Shown here piece after piece: positions 13,289 through 24,111 of a stretch of DNA of 64,000 nucleotides. The position numbers and the translations under genes are program-made. The stretch covers positions 868,001-932,000 of the forward strand of contig VNWV01000006.1 of NCBI GenBank assembly GCA_009801085.1, written 5' to 3'. This DNA is from Lasiodiplodia sp. COLG20. Taxonomy: Eukaryota > Ascomycota > Dothideomycetes > Botryosphaeriales > Botryosphaeriaceae. The notes under the pieces are model-generated. The model made no database searches, was not told where the DNA came from, and saw only the letters and a list, made by a program, of their open reading frames with translations. Every line of letters begins with the position of its first letter. The stretch's first letter is position 1.

Positions 13289-13294
13289 TATATA
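13289..13294 (+). promoter_or_regulatory. TATA-like element
   Basis: TATATA occurs about 100 bp upstream of the ATG at 13395, a plausible position for a TATA box of the Gal80-like gene. This is position and sequence only. Confidence 0.3.
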
Positions 13295-13394
13295 GTTTGC
13301 CAATTCGAAGCACCATTCTCACTTTCAGTATCCCATCCACTTGTCTTGAAATCAAACTCATCCTTGAATCCACCCAATTGTCCATCGTACTACA

Positions 13395-14654
13395 ATGGCT
13401 CCCATCCGCATCGGTTTCATCGGCCTCAGCGCCACCGGTAGCTGGGGCAGCTCTGCCCACTTGCCATACTTGAAATCCTCTCAAAAGTACCAGATCACGG
13501 CGCTGCTCAACTCCAGCGTCGCGTCCGCCGAGGCGGCCATCGCGGCGCATGGCCTCGACCCGGCCACGACCAAAGCCTACGGCTCGCCCGCCGACCTGGC
13601 GGCCGACCCGGACATCGACCTGGTCGTCTGCAGCGTGCGCGTCGACAAGCACTTCCCCCTCCTCCGCCCCATCCTGCAGAGCAGCAAGAGCGTTAAGGCC
13701 GTCTACTGCGAGTGGCCGCTGGGCGGGAACCTGGCCGAGGCCGAGGAGCTGGCTGCCCTGGCCAAGTCACGCGGCATCCGGACGCTGGTGGGCTTGCAGG
13801 GCCGCCGCACGCCTGTGCTGCAGAAGGTGAAGGAGGTAATTGACTCAGGCAGGATCGGCGAGGTGCTCAGCGTCAACGTGACGGGGACCGCCTACAATTT
13901 CGGCGCTGACGATTGGGTAAATCTGGCTTACGTGAACGACAAAAAGGTTGGAGGGAACATGGTGACGATTCATTTCTCACACTGTACGGCTGTGCCTCCC
14001 TGTGTTGACTGTGGATGCTTACCCCTATTGCTAGATTTCGACACGGTGACCCAGGCCGTCGGGCAGCTCTCGTCCTTTTCCTCGATTCTAGAGACTAAAA
14101 GGCCGACTGTCAATCTACGGGACAAGCCTTTGTCCTACACGCCTGGTCCTTCCGACCCACCTGCCAAGGTTGTCGAGACAGTTTCGCGTGACACGGCCGA
14201 CCAGATCCTCATCCAAGGACGCTTGGCGTCCGGTGCGCTGATCTCTTACCACTTGCGCGGCGGATTGGAATTCCCAGGCGCCCCCGCCTCGGTGTGGTCC
14301 ATTTACGGTTCTGCCGGAGAGATCAGGGTGACCACGGCGTCGGCATCGATTCACATCGGAGGTCCTGGACAGACGCTTCAAGTCCACGACCAAAAGACTG
14401 GCCAGGTCGAAACGATCAGCATCGACACGGAAGACGAGTGGGACCAGAAGGAGTATCCGTGGCCTTCGAGGAACGTCGCGAGGCTGTACGAGGCATTTGC
14501 AGAAGAGGGAAGGGAGCACGAGTACGCTGATTGGGACGAGGCCATCGTCAGGCATCGGTTGGTGGATGAGCTCTACTGGCGCGAGAAAAAGGATAGCGGG
14601 CTGCTCCCCGCGCAGTACATTAGCGATACCTACGGAAGTTCGCTGGAGCTGTAA
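13395..14654 (+). CDS. Gal80-like Gfo/Idh/MocA oxidoreductase
   Basis: This NAD(P)-binding protein of the Gfo/Idh/MocA family is closest in layout to fungal Gal80-like proteins. The Rossmann start is RIGFIGLSATGSWGSSAHLPYL, where the extended loop resembles Gal80 (GLSaxxxWAxxxHxP) more than ordinary dehydrogenases. EWPLGGN follows where active family enzymes have EKP, so Glu is kept but the Lys is Trp-Pro shifted; catalysis is therefore uncertain. The frame is open from 13395 to 14654, but bases 13984-14034 form a 51-bp GT-AG intron divisible by three. Its removal turns an aberrant segment into HFSHYFDTVTQAVGQ and gives 402 residues. The start codon sits in a CAATGG context just after the pyrimidine-rich leader. 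Role as regulator or enzyme is unknown. Confidence 0.82.
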   Translation: MAPIRIGFIGLSATGSWGSSAHLPYLKSSQKYQITALLNSSVASAEAAIAAHGLDPATTKAYGSPADLAADPDIDLVVCSVRVDKHFPLLRPILQSSKSVKAVYCEWPLGGNLAEAEELAALAKSRGIRTLVGLQGRRTPVLQKVKEVIDSGRIGEVLSVNVTGTAYNFGADDWVNLAYVNDKKVGGNMVTIHFSHCTAVPPCVDCGCLPLLLDFDTVTQAVGQLSSFSSILETKRPTVNLRDKPLSYTPGPSDPPAKVVETVSRDTADQILIQGRLASGALISYHLRGGLEFPGAPASVWSIYGSAGEIRVTTASASIHIGGPGQTLQVHDQKTGQVETISIDTEDEWDQKEYPWPSRNVARLYEAFAEEGREHEYADWDEAIVRHRLVDELYWREKKDSGLLPAQYISDTYGSSLEL

Positions 14655-16150
14655 CGTAGAAATCGCCTGCAGGGGAGAATTGGCCATTGAGAGGGGGATC
14701 CATCCGGGCGGATTTGGGTTCAAGGATTATCCGTCCAGTGAGAGAAAGACTTGCGATTGATGGTTAGCTGAGAACACATCAGATGACGGGAAGCCAATAT
14801 GACTTGCTCGAAAAAGCGGAAAAAAGACAGTCCCGGGGTTGAACGTGCCTCCAATCTCCATTGCGTCGTATATCAGGGGAATGTGCAGGAATTGATGTTG
14901 CTCGTGCCACGGAGTCGCTTCGCCATTACTTGGAGACTGGGCCCGTATAAGAGCAGAAGGAAAAAACCGAGGACGAGAAAGCCAGGCGATTCGATGGCAT
15001 GTTCCAGTTGAGAGGTTCTCCCGAGAAAAGAAGTTTGGGTGGGGTCGCACCGGCCACAGCACGCTTGGATTGGGAGGTTTTGGAAAAGCAACACTGCGGA
15101 CCAGGTTTCAGCCAGCCCAGCTGACGAACAGGACGCCCTAATGCGACATGGGGAGTCAATGGCCTGATGTCTTTACCAGAGCGCTGGGAAGGTAAACATT
15201 GGGAGCGTAAACGGAAACGGGGGGTCCGGTAGGAAGAGAAAGGAACGTCAGCAAGCAAGCAGGAATAGTGCCTTGCAACAGGCAGGCAAGGATAGCGAGG
15301 CAAGAACAGCGCAGCAAGCGAGAATGGCGCAGCAGGCAAGAATAGCGCGGCATGCTCGCTGACGCATAACAGATCCGATCGAGGCTCTGCTCCTGCGGGA
15401 AGGCGGGCGTGCGCGTCGAGTGCGACTAGCAGCCAGCCAGTCTTTCTGCGCGAGCGGGGTGAGCGTGACCCGGCTGCGATTGCGTCACACAGATGGCACA
15501 GAAGCGATGCTGCGGGTGTCCGCAAAGGGTGATGAGGAGGGGGCTCCGGAGGAACGAGGGGCGAGCGAGCGGCAGCAGCGTGTGGTGAGCCAAGTTTCAG
15601 AGCGTTTCGGCGGCGTGCAGCTGCACAGCGACGCGCAAAGGGGATACGGTACCTGCGTGGCTCGGTCAGATAAGGATGGCCGACTTGAAGTTGTGCATGG
15701 CCGAGTGTGAAGGATTGCGGCTTCGGCCTCGCCCTTTGCTGAGTCCGAAGACGAGCGAGGGCGGAAGGCACCAGGCCAACACCACGCGCCAACCACATCC
15801 CACACCACCACCACACCGCATCTCAGCTCCGACCCCGGCTCGGGCTCGTGACAGCCATGCTGCTGCATAAGCAGGCACGGGCCGGCGCCGAGCAGAGCTG
15901 CTTCTTCTGTAGCGAAGCTTGTCATTCGGCGTTAACGGATCTAGCCTGAGGACCCTCGCTCGGTGCATCCTCTCAGGCGGCTGGAGGGCACGCCACCAGT
16001 GCGACGGTCCTCCAAGCCGTCTGCTCTATAAGACCACATGCCCGCCCGTGCCGTAGATCACGTATCTCTTATCAGGCATATCCATCCGGGCACGCAAGCG
16101 GCCACCCTTGCCTTTGTTCCCAACCGCACACATTCCTCGCCCCCGCCAAA
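14655..16150. other. Intergenic, with a degenerate tandem repeat
   Basis: No gene is recognised. A 296-aa minus-strand open frame (14926-15816) is compositionally biased and crosses the repeat at 15251-15355, so I treat it as chance. The last 120 bp hold a TATAAG (16027-16032) and the leader of the transporter at 16151. Confidence 0.5.
15251..15355. repeat. Degenerate tandem repeat, unit about 18 bp
   Basis: About five imperfect copies of a unit resembling GCAGGCAAGAATAGCGCG follow one another, with variants such as GCAAGCGAGAATGGCGCA. The copies are diverged and there is no coding frame with support. Confidence 0.6.
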
Positions 16151-17743
16151 ATGTCTTCATCAACATCGCCCTCCCAGTCGGCCGCCTCGTCGGTCAAGGC
16201 CATGGAACACGAGTCCCGGCCCAGCGACCTTGCCGAAAAGAGCAATCACTTGCACGACGCCGAGCCCGCGACCAATCACACCGAGGCAAACACCCTGCCC
16301 CAGGTCGAGAATGAACCGCAGGACGAGAAGGTGCCCAATGGCGACGCAGAGAAGGGCGGCCCGCCCCAGGCGCCGCCGAACCCGATGATGGACCCCAAGA
16401 GCTTCCCTGATGGCGGGCGCGATGCGTGGTTGTGCGTGCTGGGCGGCTTCTGCGCTCTCTTCTGCAGCTTTGGTTGGATCAATTGCATCGGCGTCTTCCA
16501 GGAATACTACCAAACCCATCAATTGAGCCAGTACTCGGCGAGCACTATCTCCTGGATTCCGTCGTGCGAAGCCTTCATGATGTTCTTTGGTGTAAGTGAC
16601 CTCTGCCCCGCCCCCCAAAACACCACCACCACCATCACCACCAACCTCGCTCGCTAACCTCACACCTAGGGCCCCGTAATCGGTAAGTAGAAATAGTATA
16701 CGTTTCTACCCATTTAATATGATTATACTCACTAGGGCTCAGGGAAAGCTTACGACAATTACGGGCCACGCTGGATCCTCCTTGTCGGTACCTTTCTGCA
16801 CGTTTTTGGCTTAATGATGGCCTCTCTCGCCTCAAAATACTACCAGTTCATCCTGGCCCAAGGCCTGGTATCAGCCGCCGGCGCCAGCGCCGTCTTCTAT
16901 CCGGCTATGTCCACCAACGCCACCTGGTTCTTTCGCCGCCGCGCCCTCGCCTTTGGCTTGATGGCCGCCGGCTCATCCTTAGGCGGCGTAGTGTTCCCAG
17001 TTCTCGTCTCGCATCTCATCCCCCAGGTTGGCTTTCCCTGGACTATGCGCATCTGCGCTTTCTTGATTCTCTTCCTCTTGTCGATATCGAATCTTACAGT
17101 CAGGTCACGCATCCCGCCCATGCCCAAGCCGCTGGCCCCCGTCGAGTTCCTGCTGCCGTTCAAGGAGCTCCCTTATCTCTTCTTGGCGATCGGATCCTTC
17201 CTCTTCTTCATGGGCATGTTCCTGCCCATCAATTACCTTATCGTGCAGGCTACGGCCGAAGGCATGTCCGCCCGGCTGGCGGGCTACCTCATCCCTATCC
17301 TCAACGCCCTATCTCTCTTCGGCCGGGTTATTCCGGGCTACGTTGGCGACAAAGTCGGCCGCTACAACGTGATGCTGGTTCTCTGCTTCCTGACTGCCGT
17401 TTTTGACCTGGCGCTGTGGATCCCGGCCTCAGGCAACGCCGCCCTCATCGTCTTCGCCGCCGCCTATGGCTTCGGCAGTGGTGCCTTCGTCTCCATGGCA
17501 CCCGCCCTCATCGCCCAGATCTCCGACGTGCGCAAAATCGGCGTCCGTAGCGGTAGCATGTTCGCTTTTATCAGTATTGCTGCCCTTATTTCTAATCCTA
17601 TCGCCGGCGCCATCGTCGCCGCCGAGGACGGGAGCTTCACCGGCCTGAAGATCTTCTGCGGTGTCATGCAGATAGCCGGCGCCGTCTTCATCCTGTTTAG
17701 CAGGACGGCATTGGTGGGATTGAAGTTGAAGGTCAAGGTTTGA
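16151..17743 (+). CDS. MFS transporter, monocarboxylate-permease type
   Basis: This is a major-facilitator protein of the fungal monocarboxylate transporter-like group (MCH/MCT family). It has an about 95-residue hydrophilic N-terminal tail, then helices starting at DAWLCVLGGFCALFCSFGWINCIGVFQEYY, the typical family opening. Three exons, 16151-16591, 16670-16682 and 16743-17743, give 484 residues. The middle exon is only 13 nt, coding GPVI plus one base, and the joined sequence reads FFGGPVIGKAYDNYGPRW, the conserved loop 2-3 of the family. A nearer AG at 16735 would break the frame, so the acceptor at 16742 is chosen. Later helices include RVIPGYVGDKVGRYNVM, another MCT hallmark. Substrate unknown; family members include riboflavin, carboxylate and unassigned carriers. 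Confidence 0.88.
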
Positions 17744-18274
17744 AGGGTTCTCGTCCCTTTGGGAAAAAAAAAAATAGTTGCTTTTAATGATTTTAGCGGT
17801 CCTATTTGATTGACGATCTCGGACGGACGAGACGACGAAAAAGATTGATAGACGTTGGAAACAAAATAATGAAAGGGTCCGTCTGGAACGACCTCGTTAT
17901 TGGTTCTTTTTGAGATATCCTGTAAATTGTTTCTTGGGATCCAGCATAAATACTCAACTCCAAATACTAGACGAGATTTCTGATTTCAACACAACCGAAA
18001 GTCTTTCAGTCGATATATGACCAAATGTCAGACTGTATCAATGGCTAGCATGAATTTATTTTTTGCTCATGTCATGGGTAGTTGAAGCTATCGTCCGGAC
18101 GAGAGTGTCGAATTAAAAATTCTACATACACGTCCGGACGATAGCTTCAAATACCCACAGATGTCACTTTTCTAAGAAAGAGCCGAGGCGTAATGGCTGG
18201 ATTGTTGTAAACGATGTGAGCTCTGTCGTTACTAGGTCTATGCAATCTATCTGCTCTACTGTCGTTACCACTAC
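17744..18274. other. Convergent intergenic region containing a MITE-like element
   Basis: This is the 3' flank of two convergent genes. An A-run follows the transporter stop. The only structured element is the inverted repeat at 18075-18157. Confidence 0.6.
18075..18157. mobile_element. MITE-like palindromic element, copy A
   Basis: About 27-bp terminal inverted repeats (left arm beginning TGGGTAGTTGAAGCTATCGT, right arm ending CGATAGCTTCAAATACCCA) enclose an AT-rich core of about 30 bp. The core and arms match copy C at 52589-52673 in the same orientation. The outer bases GCTCATGTCATGGG on the left match, inverted, the outer right flank of copy C, so the true ends may lie about 15 bp further out. 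It has no coding capacity. Confidence 0.8.
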
Positions 18275-19476
18275 TCAGAACCCTTCCCCAAGCATCACCG
18301 TCTCTCCACCGCTCCCATACCACAGCGTTCCCCTTCTGCAATCCAATCCCTTCCCTTCCCCGACTACCCACTCGCCACCGTCCTTGATGCCCTGTCCCTC
18401 CTCCCTCGGCCAAAACTCCTCCCTCAACCACGCATTCACCTCCTCGATCCTCTCCACCAACTTCCGCACCTTCTCCCCATCAACTTTCCCCTTCTCCCCC
18501 TCAACCCAGAAGTCTTCGTCACGGATGAACCTCGCAACCGTCAGGTGCGCGCTCGGCACGACATACCTGCTATCGACCTTGACGCCCGCCTCGGTCGCCT
18601 TCGCGAACAGGTCCCTGCGCAGGTGGTGGTACGTGTACGCGTCGTCCTCGGGCCGCCTCTCGCGGCCGGCCGAGTCGACGAGCGGCCTCCCTCCGTTAGC
18701 AGCAGCAGTAGCAGCAGCGCCGCCGACCAGGCCCTCGCCGTCGGTGGCGGGCACGAAGCTGAGGGCGATGGCCGAGGCGTCGAAGCCGAGCAGGGGCCGC
18801 ACGAGGCGGGCGCGGTTGCGTGGCGAGGACGACGGATGGTTCGCCAGTGCGGGGACTGCCGGCGTGAGCTGCGCGAGGAGCGTGGCGATATCTTCGGCGG
18901 TGCGCGAGTGCGTGATCTCGAGGGCGGTCATGTGGAGAGAAGTCTGGGGCATGAGCCAGAGGTCTGGCGAGGACAACGGTCAGCATGAAACAAGACAAGG
19001 CGGGTTGATTCGCTTGTGGCATTGGGTATCGAAGAGAGGATACGGAGCATACTTGGGACAACATCCTTTAGCTTCTCCTGGCATGCCTTCACCAGCGCCT
19101 TAACTTTCTCTGGTGGCCTCGCCCAGAACACCAAGCAGTTCCTCGTGTCGACGAAGCCTGGCTCAATGCTTGGGTCCTCCAGTCGTAGCAGAATCGGGTC
19201 GACCATGACGCCGGCAAAGTCAGGAGCGAGGAGTTTCTCCTTCTGTGCGGCATTGCGGGCTTCGCGGTGCGTCGAATAGCGCGTTTGCATCTCTTTCTGC
19301 AGTGAGCGTAAGCGACGTGTACCAAACACGCATGTCTTATGTTGGAGGCGTACTGGATCTTCTTTCGATGCAGCAATGAGGGCGTCGTAGGGATTAGTAA
19401 AGGCACTCATGTCCACTCCACTGAAGTCATCGTAGGCGGGCGTGACCGTCCTGGCAGGGGCGTGTGGCGTTTCCAT
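18275..19476 (-). CDS. 2H phosphoesterase superfamily protein (RNA ligase/cyclic phosphodiesterase-like)
   Basis: This is a fungal protein of the 2H superfamily, whose members hydrolyse or ligate 2'-5' or cyclic phosphate bonds in RNA or nucleotides. One intron (18964-19052) gives 370 residues and joins KDVVP-NLWLMPQTSLHMTALEI. The two catalytic H-x-T/S motifs are seen as HMT (LHMTALEI) and HLT (AHLTVARFI), about 110 residues apart. The N-terminal part (TNPYDALIAASKEDP, LVFWARPPEKVKALV) fits the fungal subgroup, which is otherwise uncharacterised. A low-complexity Ala run (GGAAATAAANGG) lies between the motifs. The substrate is not known. Confidence 0.78.
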
Positions 19477-20163
19477 GCTGGAACAATCAGAGGACTACCT
19501 GGAGAGAGACGTGTGGGCCAGGATGGCAAGTGATACCTCTCGATAGGAATCTTTGCGGGCGTATTGAAGCTTTTGAATACCCCTCGATAAGGGTTGTCAC
19601 AACCGGCCACGTGTTTTGGTCTCCAAACAAAACTATGCGTGGATTCTAGCGCACTGTAAAGTTAATTGGCGACGTGTCACAGTAGGTATGACAATTGACA
19701 CTCACACTTGACCCCTTTGAAAATTCAACGGATGTTGTCGCTGGAGAGGTTTCGGCGAAGCTGAATGAGCACCGGAGGATCTGCCGCTAGCCCGGGTGCA
19801 CGAGCCACTATTTTCAGCATGGGGTATGGCACAGACCTTCCTGATATGTCACCACAATGGTATTCACCCAGGATAGAAGCCTAACCCCACCTCTAAGTGT
19901 ACATAGTCTGCTAGTCGCCGTGCCTCAATGCATTATGCTTTCAACATCTCCTCCAAAGCAAAATCACATTTCGCGGTATAAGCGCATTGACAACTGAGCT
20001 ATACCAGCCGTTCCTAACCACACACGCGGTCTTGTCTTGTGCATTCCTAGAGCGGTCGTGTATTTCCCCTCCCAACGCCAGCCCATGTAAGATTTTCCCC
20101 AGAAAAAGAAATTGGTGAATGCCGCCAGAAAGGAAAAAAGTCGCCAAATACCATCAAAGCTGG
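19477..20163. other. Intergenic, no gene recognised
   Basis: This is the promoter side of the 2H phosphoesterase and the 3' flank of RPA1. A CACGTG occurs at 19608-19613. No supported coding frame. Confidence 0.5.
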
Positions 20164-22225
20164 CTAGTTGACGAACAGGCTGTCGTCGTTGAGTTGGTAC
20201 TGCTTGAGCGTTTCGATGAGTGTTGCGCACTCCCTCTGGAAGTTGAGCTCTGATACGCTGGTAGCCTGGTAGCGGACTCTGCGTGCATGTTAGACGCCGA
20301 AGATGACAGTGCGGGATCATTAGGGGACAATACCTCTGCTGGTCCTGGAAGGTATCCATCCTCGCCTTGATGTTGAAGATCAACGTCTTGCACGTCGCAT
20401 CCTGGAACACCTGCTCGACTCTGCCCGAATTCTCCTCGTCTTCCTTGAGCGCCCACAGCTCGTTCGCCGGCATGCCCATGATGGTCCTGCTCGATTCGTC
20501 GAAGCAGTTAAGCCACAACTGCCCCGTGTGGTCGCTGACGTTGCACTGCATGATGTAACGGTACTCGGGCGCCGAGTGCGTGACGTTGCACTTCTCGCAC
20601 CTCCATTCGTCCGGATTGACCTCCACGACCTTCTTGTTGCAACCCTGGCTCGCGCAGGCTGGGTAGGCAAAGTTTTCGTGCTTAATGTACACGACCGTGG
20701 CTTTCAGGTTGAAGTACTCTGGCTGGTCCGACATGCCGATCTGCTCGTCGTTCACCTGGGCGATCGTCTTGTACTTCCTGGACCTGGAGACGCCGGTATT
20801 GGCTTGCTGGTGCGACATGTAGCTGTCGGTCCGGCCGTTCGCATCGTACCAGCCCTTCAGGTTGTGTGCCTCGTCGATGTCAGGGTCGACGTTCATGGAG
20901 CCGGAGCTCAACAGGCTCAGGCTGCGGCCGCCGAAATCTGACACCTTGACGCCTTTGAACGCAATAATGGACTCGGGAGAGGCATCAAAGTTTTGGGCGG
21001 TGGGACCCCAGATGGTGAGGCGCACCGAGTGCATGCTGTTGTCTACAATGGTCAGTTCTCTCTTCTGGAACGGCCTGCTCGTAGTCTTCGAGATGATTTC
21101 CGACACCTCGCCGATATCCTTGAGGACGCCGATGGTGTCGATGGTCGTGTTGGGCTCTACGCTCTGGAGATCACCGATGCTCGTAAAGTTGTAACGGACT
21201 TGGGGAACACTGTCGGGATCGTCGGCCTACTCCATGGTCAGCATCTCGCAGAGCACAAGGACTACTGGTGAACATACGGGCTCGACGATCGAATCGTTTT
21301 GGAACGTGAGTTCGTAGTCGTTGTTCACGTTTGAAAACTGCTTCTTTGCCAACTTGACGCCGCAATTCGAAATGTAGTAGACGCCACCTTCTCTGAACTG
21401 GTCATACAACTGATCGCACTGCTCCTTGAAGCCGGTAGCCCTGATCTCGCCGCTCTCGTCCAGCAGGTTAACACTGAACAGCTTTCCCTCGCCGTTCTTG
21501 TTGTGCCAAGTCTTGATGTCGCTCTTGTGCACACAGCGCGCCTTGATCGTCCACTTGTGCGAGTATGGGGAAAGCGACTCGATGGGGGATAGTTGGGCAA
21601 GGCCTGCAGGGGGGCCGTTGCGGGACACGAGCGCCGTTGACTGCTGCTCGCGCTTGATGGCAGGCTTGCTGGTGTTATTGATGTTGTTGCCGTAAAATGC
21701 ACCGCCGCCGATTTCCGTAGGCTGTTCATTCTTCGGTTCAATCTTAGGGGCGGGGTTGCTGGGCTCGAGAGCGACAGGGCTTCCCAGCTTCTCGAGCTCG
21801 CCGTATTCGGGCAGGACTTCCAGGTCGATGACGACGAGAATCCTGAATGGAAATTAGCTGGTGCGCCGTCGTATCGCAGAGAGATGCTTACTTTCGGTCC
21901 TTGATGATCTGGGGGTGGAAGCCTTTGAGGCGCACCATGACTCCCTTCTTCAGTTGGCCGCTGGTGATGACGGTGTTCATCTCTGGGGAGCGCGTACGTC
22001 AGCCTAGCCCGCCCGCGCGGCCGAAGAGGAAAACGTACGCTGGGCAAGCATGCTCTGGATGAAATTATCCATGTCGCTGAGCACGATGCGGTATCTTTCC
22101 TCGCCAGCCTTGTTGTCCATGTGCTTGATCTGCACACATTGCAGAATGGGGTGGCCGACAACCTCGGGCCCTTGGTCGAAGATATTGCGGAGAGACCCGC
22201 GAGAAATGTCTGCCTCGGCCGACAT
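20164..22225 (-). CDS. RFA1: Replication protein A large subunit (RPA70)
   Basis: This is the large subunit of the single-strand DNA-binding heterotrimer RPA, used in replication, repair and recombination in the nucleus. Introns 20279-20333, 21227-21277, 21843-21891 and 21983-22038 give 616 residues, the usual length. The order is the N-terminal protein-interaction OB fold (ISRGSLRNIFDQGPEVVGHPILQ), a linker, DBD-A (SPYSHKWTIKARCVHKSDIKTW), DBD-B (VRYNFTSIGDLQSV, GRSLSLLSSGSM) and DBD-C with a zinc ribbon (CASQGC and CEKC), ending in a short helix NDDSLFVN. The start at 22225 is fixed by the family N-terminus. An ACGCGT lies about 155 bp upstream. Assignment is firm. Confidence 0.97.
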
Positions 22226-22376
22226 GATGCGCTCGCGTTGATGTGTCTCTGATTGCGATGAAAGGAGTTGAGAATTGGCGGCGATCGGGGGTGGAGAGGG
22301 CGAAAAGTGCGAGGTGGCGGGGCTCGGTGGTGGTGGTGTTTGGCGGATAAAACGAGCAGCGCGTGGTAAGAGGCAG

Positions 22377-22382
22377 ACGCGT
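22377..22382. promoter_or_regulatory. Candidate MCB box (ACGCGT) upstream of RPA1
   Basis: ACGCGT lies about 155 bp before the RPA1 start codon, inside the 346-bp divergent promoter shared with DLH2. MCB boxes bind MBF and drive G1/S genes such as RPA in yeasts. Several other ACGCGT copies occur in this window without such context. Confidence 0.4.
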
Positions 22383-22571
22383 CGGAGGCGCGTCGGCGTG
22401 TGCGCGCAAAATTAGGGTCCGTGCTTCCAGGCAGCTGCCAAGCTCCGGCCGCTGACCCCGCTCCGCCCCGCCGCATGGACCCTGGCGGGCGCAGCGCAGT
22501 CGTCACTGCCCTTGTCGTCACGGACGTCCATCGTCTCTCGCATCCCTCACTCCTTGAAAGCCGCCCCAACC

Positions 22572-23862
22572 ATGGCCGACCAAGACGTTGCAACCAGAGC
22601 GCCCGAAAGCGACGTCCAAGAGGACGCCTCGCAGCCCACCATGACCGTACGTTTTCCCTCACTCTCACACGCGACGCCGCTCACAGCTTGGCAGGAGCAC
22701 TGCGCCAGCGATCGGCCCACCCGTACGTAGCCCCGGAATGCAGGCTGAGAAAGCAAGCGCTAACTGCAAACTAGCTGCTGGCGAAGTTTCCACTGGAGTA
22801 AGTCTCTGCGGAGGCCAGAAGACCCCCGCATGAGCTCACCAATAGCAGGAGATCACCAAGCTCAATGGCGTAGACGTACGTCCACAGCCCTGCATCGTAT
22901 GCGCAAACCTGAAAATCAGTTAGGTCTACATCGCGAAACCCAGCGACTACCCGCATTCGCCCTCGAAGCTCCTCCTACTGCTCACGGGCGGAACCGGCAT
23001 CAAGTCGACGAACAACCAGCTTCAGGCGGACAAGTATGCGAAAGAGGGCTTCCTTGTCGTGATGCCGGACCAGTACGTCTCTACACTCGCTGACGTGCAG
23101 GGTGACTCTTGACTGAACCGACGCCAGGTTCGAGGGCGACCCGGCGCCGAACGCGACCATGCCTGCCAACGAGCAGCCGAGCTTCGTCGAACAGCTCAAG
23201 CTCGGTTTCGCCCAGACGACCAAGGCTTTCATGCTGGACATGTGGCTGGCTCGGCACACCCCAGAGAAAGTGCTCCCGATCTTGCACAAAGTCATCGAGG
23301 GTGTCAAAGAGGAATTCGCCGATGCCATCGCGAATGGGGGAGGCATATACGGAGCCGGGTACTGCTTCGGTGCGAGATATATTCTCATTCTCGCTGGAAA
23401 GCATTCCGATACGGTCGCGTGGGGCCAGCAGAGCAAGTCTGAAGATGTGGAGAGCGGAGCGGTGGAGAAAGGCCCGGAGATCAAAGTTGGCGCTATCGCA
23501 CATCGTGAGTGTTTGAGTCTCTTGCGACCGACTATCGCTAATGGCATCAGCTACGACGATGACTAAGGAGGAGTTGGCGGCCATCGCAGTCCCCGTCTCA
23601 TTGGCTCTCGTCGAGAATGATCCCGTGTTCCCAGATGAGCTCGCGACGGCGGGCAAAGAAGCGCTCGAAAAGAACGGCGTCGAGCACGAGATCAAGACTT
23701 ACTCGGGCGTCCCTCATGGTACGTCTATTTTCTGATCTTTCCCCGTCCATGCTGACCATAATTTCAGGCTTCGCCGTGCTTGGAGATTATGAGGACTCTA
23801 AGATCACTTCGGAGCAACAAATTGCCTATGGACAGATGCTCGGCTGGCTTCAGACGCACTGA
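22572..23862 (+). CDS. Dienelactone hydrolase family protein (DLH2), eight exons
   Basis: This is a second dienelactone-hydrolase-type alpha/beta-hydrolase, 313 residues. Exons: 22572-22646, 22695-22722, 22775-22797, 22849-22875, 22924-23072, 23128-23504, 23551-23718 and 23768-23862. Exons 2-4 are 28, 23 and 27 nt, so the N-terminal part cannot be seen as an open frame. Together they read EHCASDRPTP-AGEVSTGEITKLN-GVDVYIAKPS, the expected beginning. The triad is Cys in GYCFGAR, Asp in ENDPVFPDE and His in GVPHGFAV (restored across the last junction). Compared with DLH1 it is longer, with an acidic N-terminal extension and an insertion after the nucleophile. It is divergent from RPA1, 346 bp away. 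Substrate unknown. Confidence 0.88.
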
Positions 23863-24111
23863 TGGAGGTTGGGTCAATACTTCCCATGTGCTTGATATCC
23901 GTTATCCTCTACTGATTTTTCTTTCTGCTGTGTTCTCAACTGAACTCATAGGAATGGATGAGCAAATCAATATGCGGTTGCGGCGGCAACCTGACAACAG
24001 CTGTCCAAAACCTGATGGCCCACACCATTTAACAATTCCTTTGTCCTTACCGTGACGCCGCCCATGCAAATGTTACTTTCCGGCCAGCGTACGAGTCAGC
24101 AGGCCTTCCTC

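Larger units (their letters stand above)
12682..13394. other. Divergent promoter region between VTC4 and the Gal80-like gene
   Basis: This 713-bp interval separates two start codons pointing away from each other. It is pyrimidine-rich on the plus strand towards 13395, as usual for a fungal leader. A TATATA lies about 100 bp before the plus-strand gene. Confidence 0.6.

Noticed and set aside
14926..15816. 296-aa minus-strand open frame
   Set aside because: Low-complexity Arg/Ala/Pro/Ser composition, crosses the tandem repeat, no domain.
21325..22668. 447-aa minus-strand open frame over RPA1
   Set aside because: It is an out-of-frame shadow crossing RPA1 introns. The real exons are in another frame.
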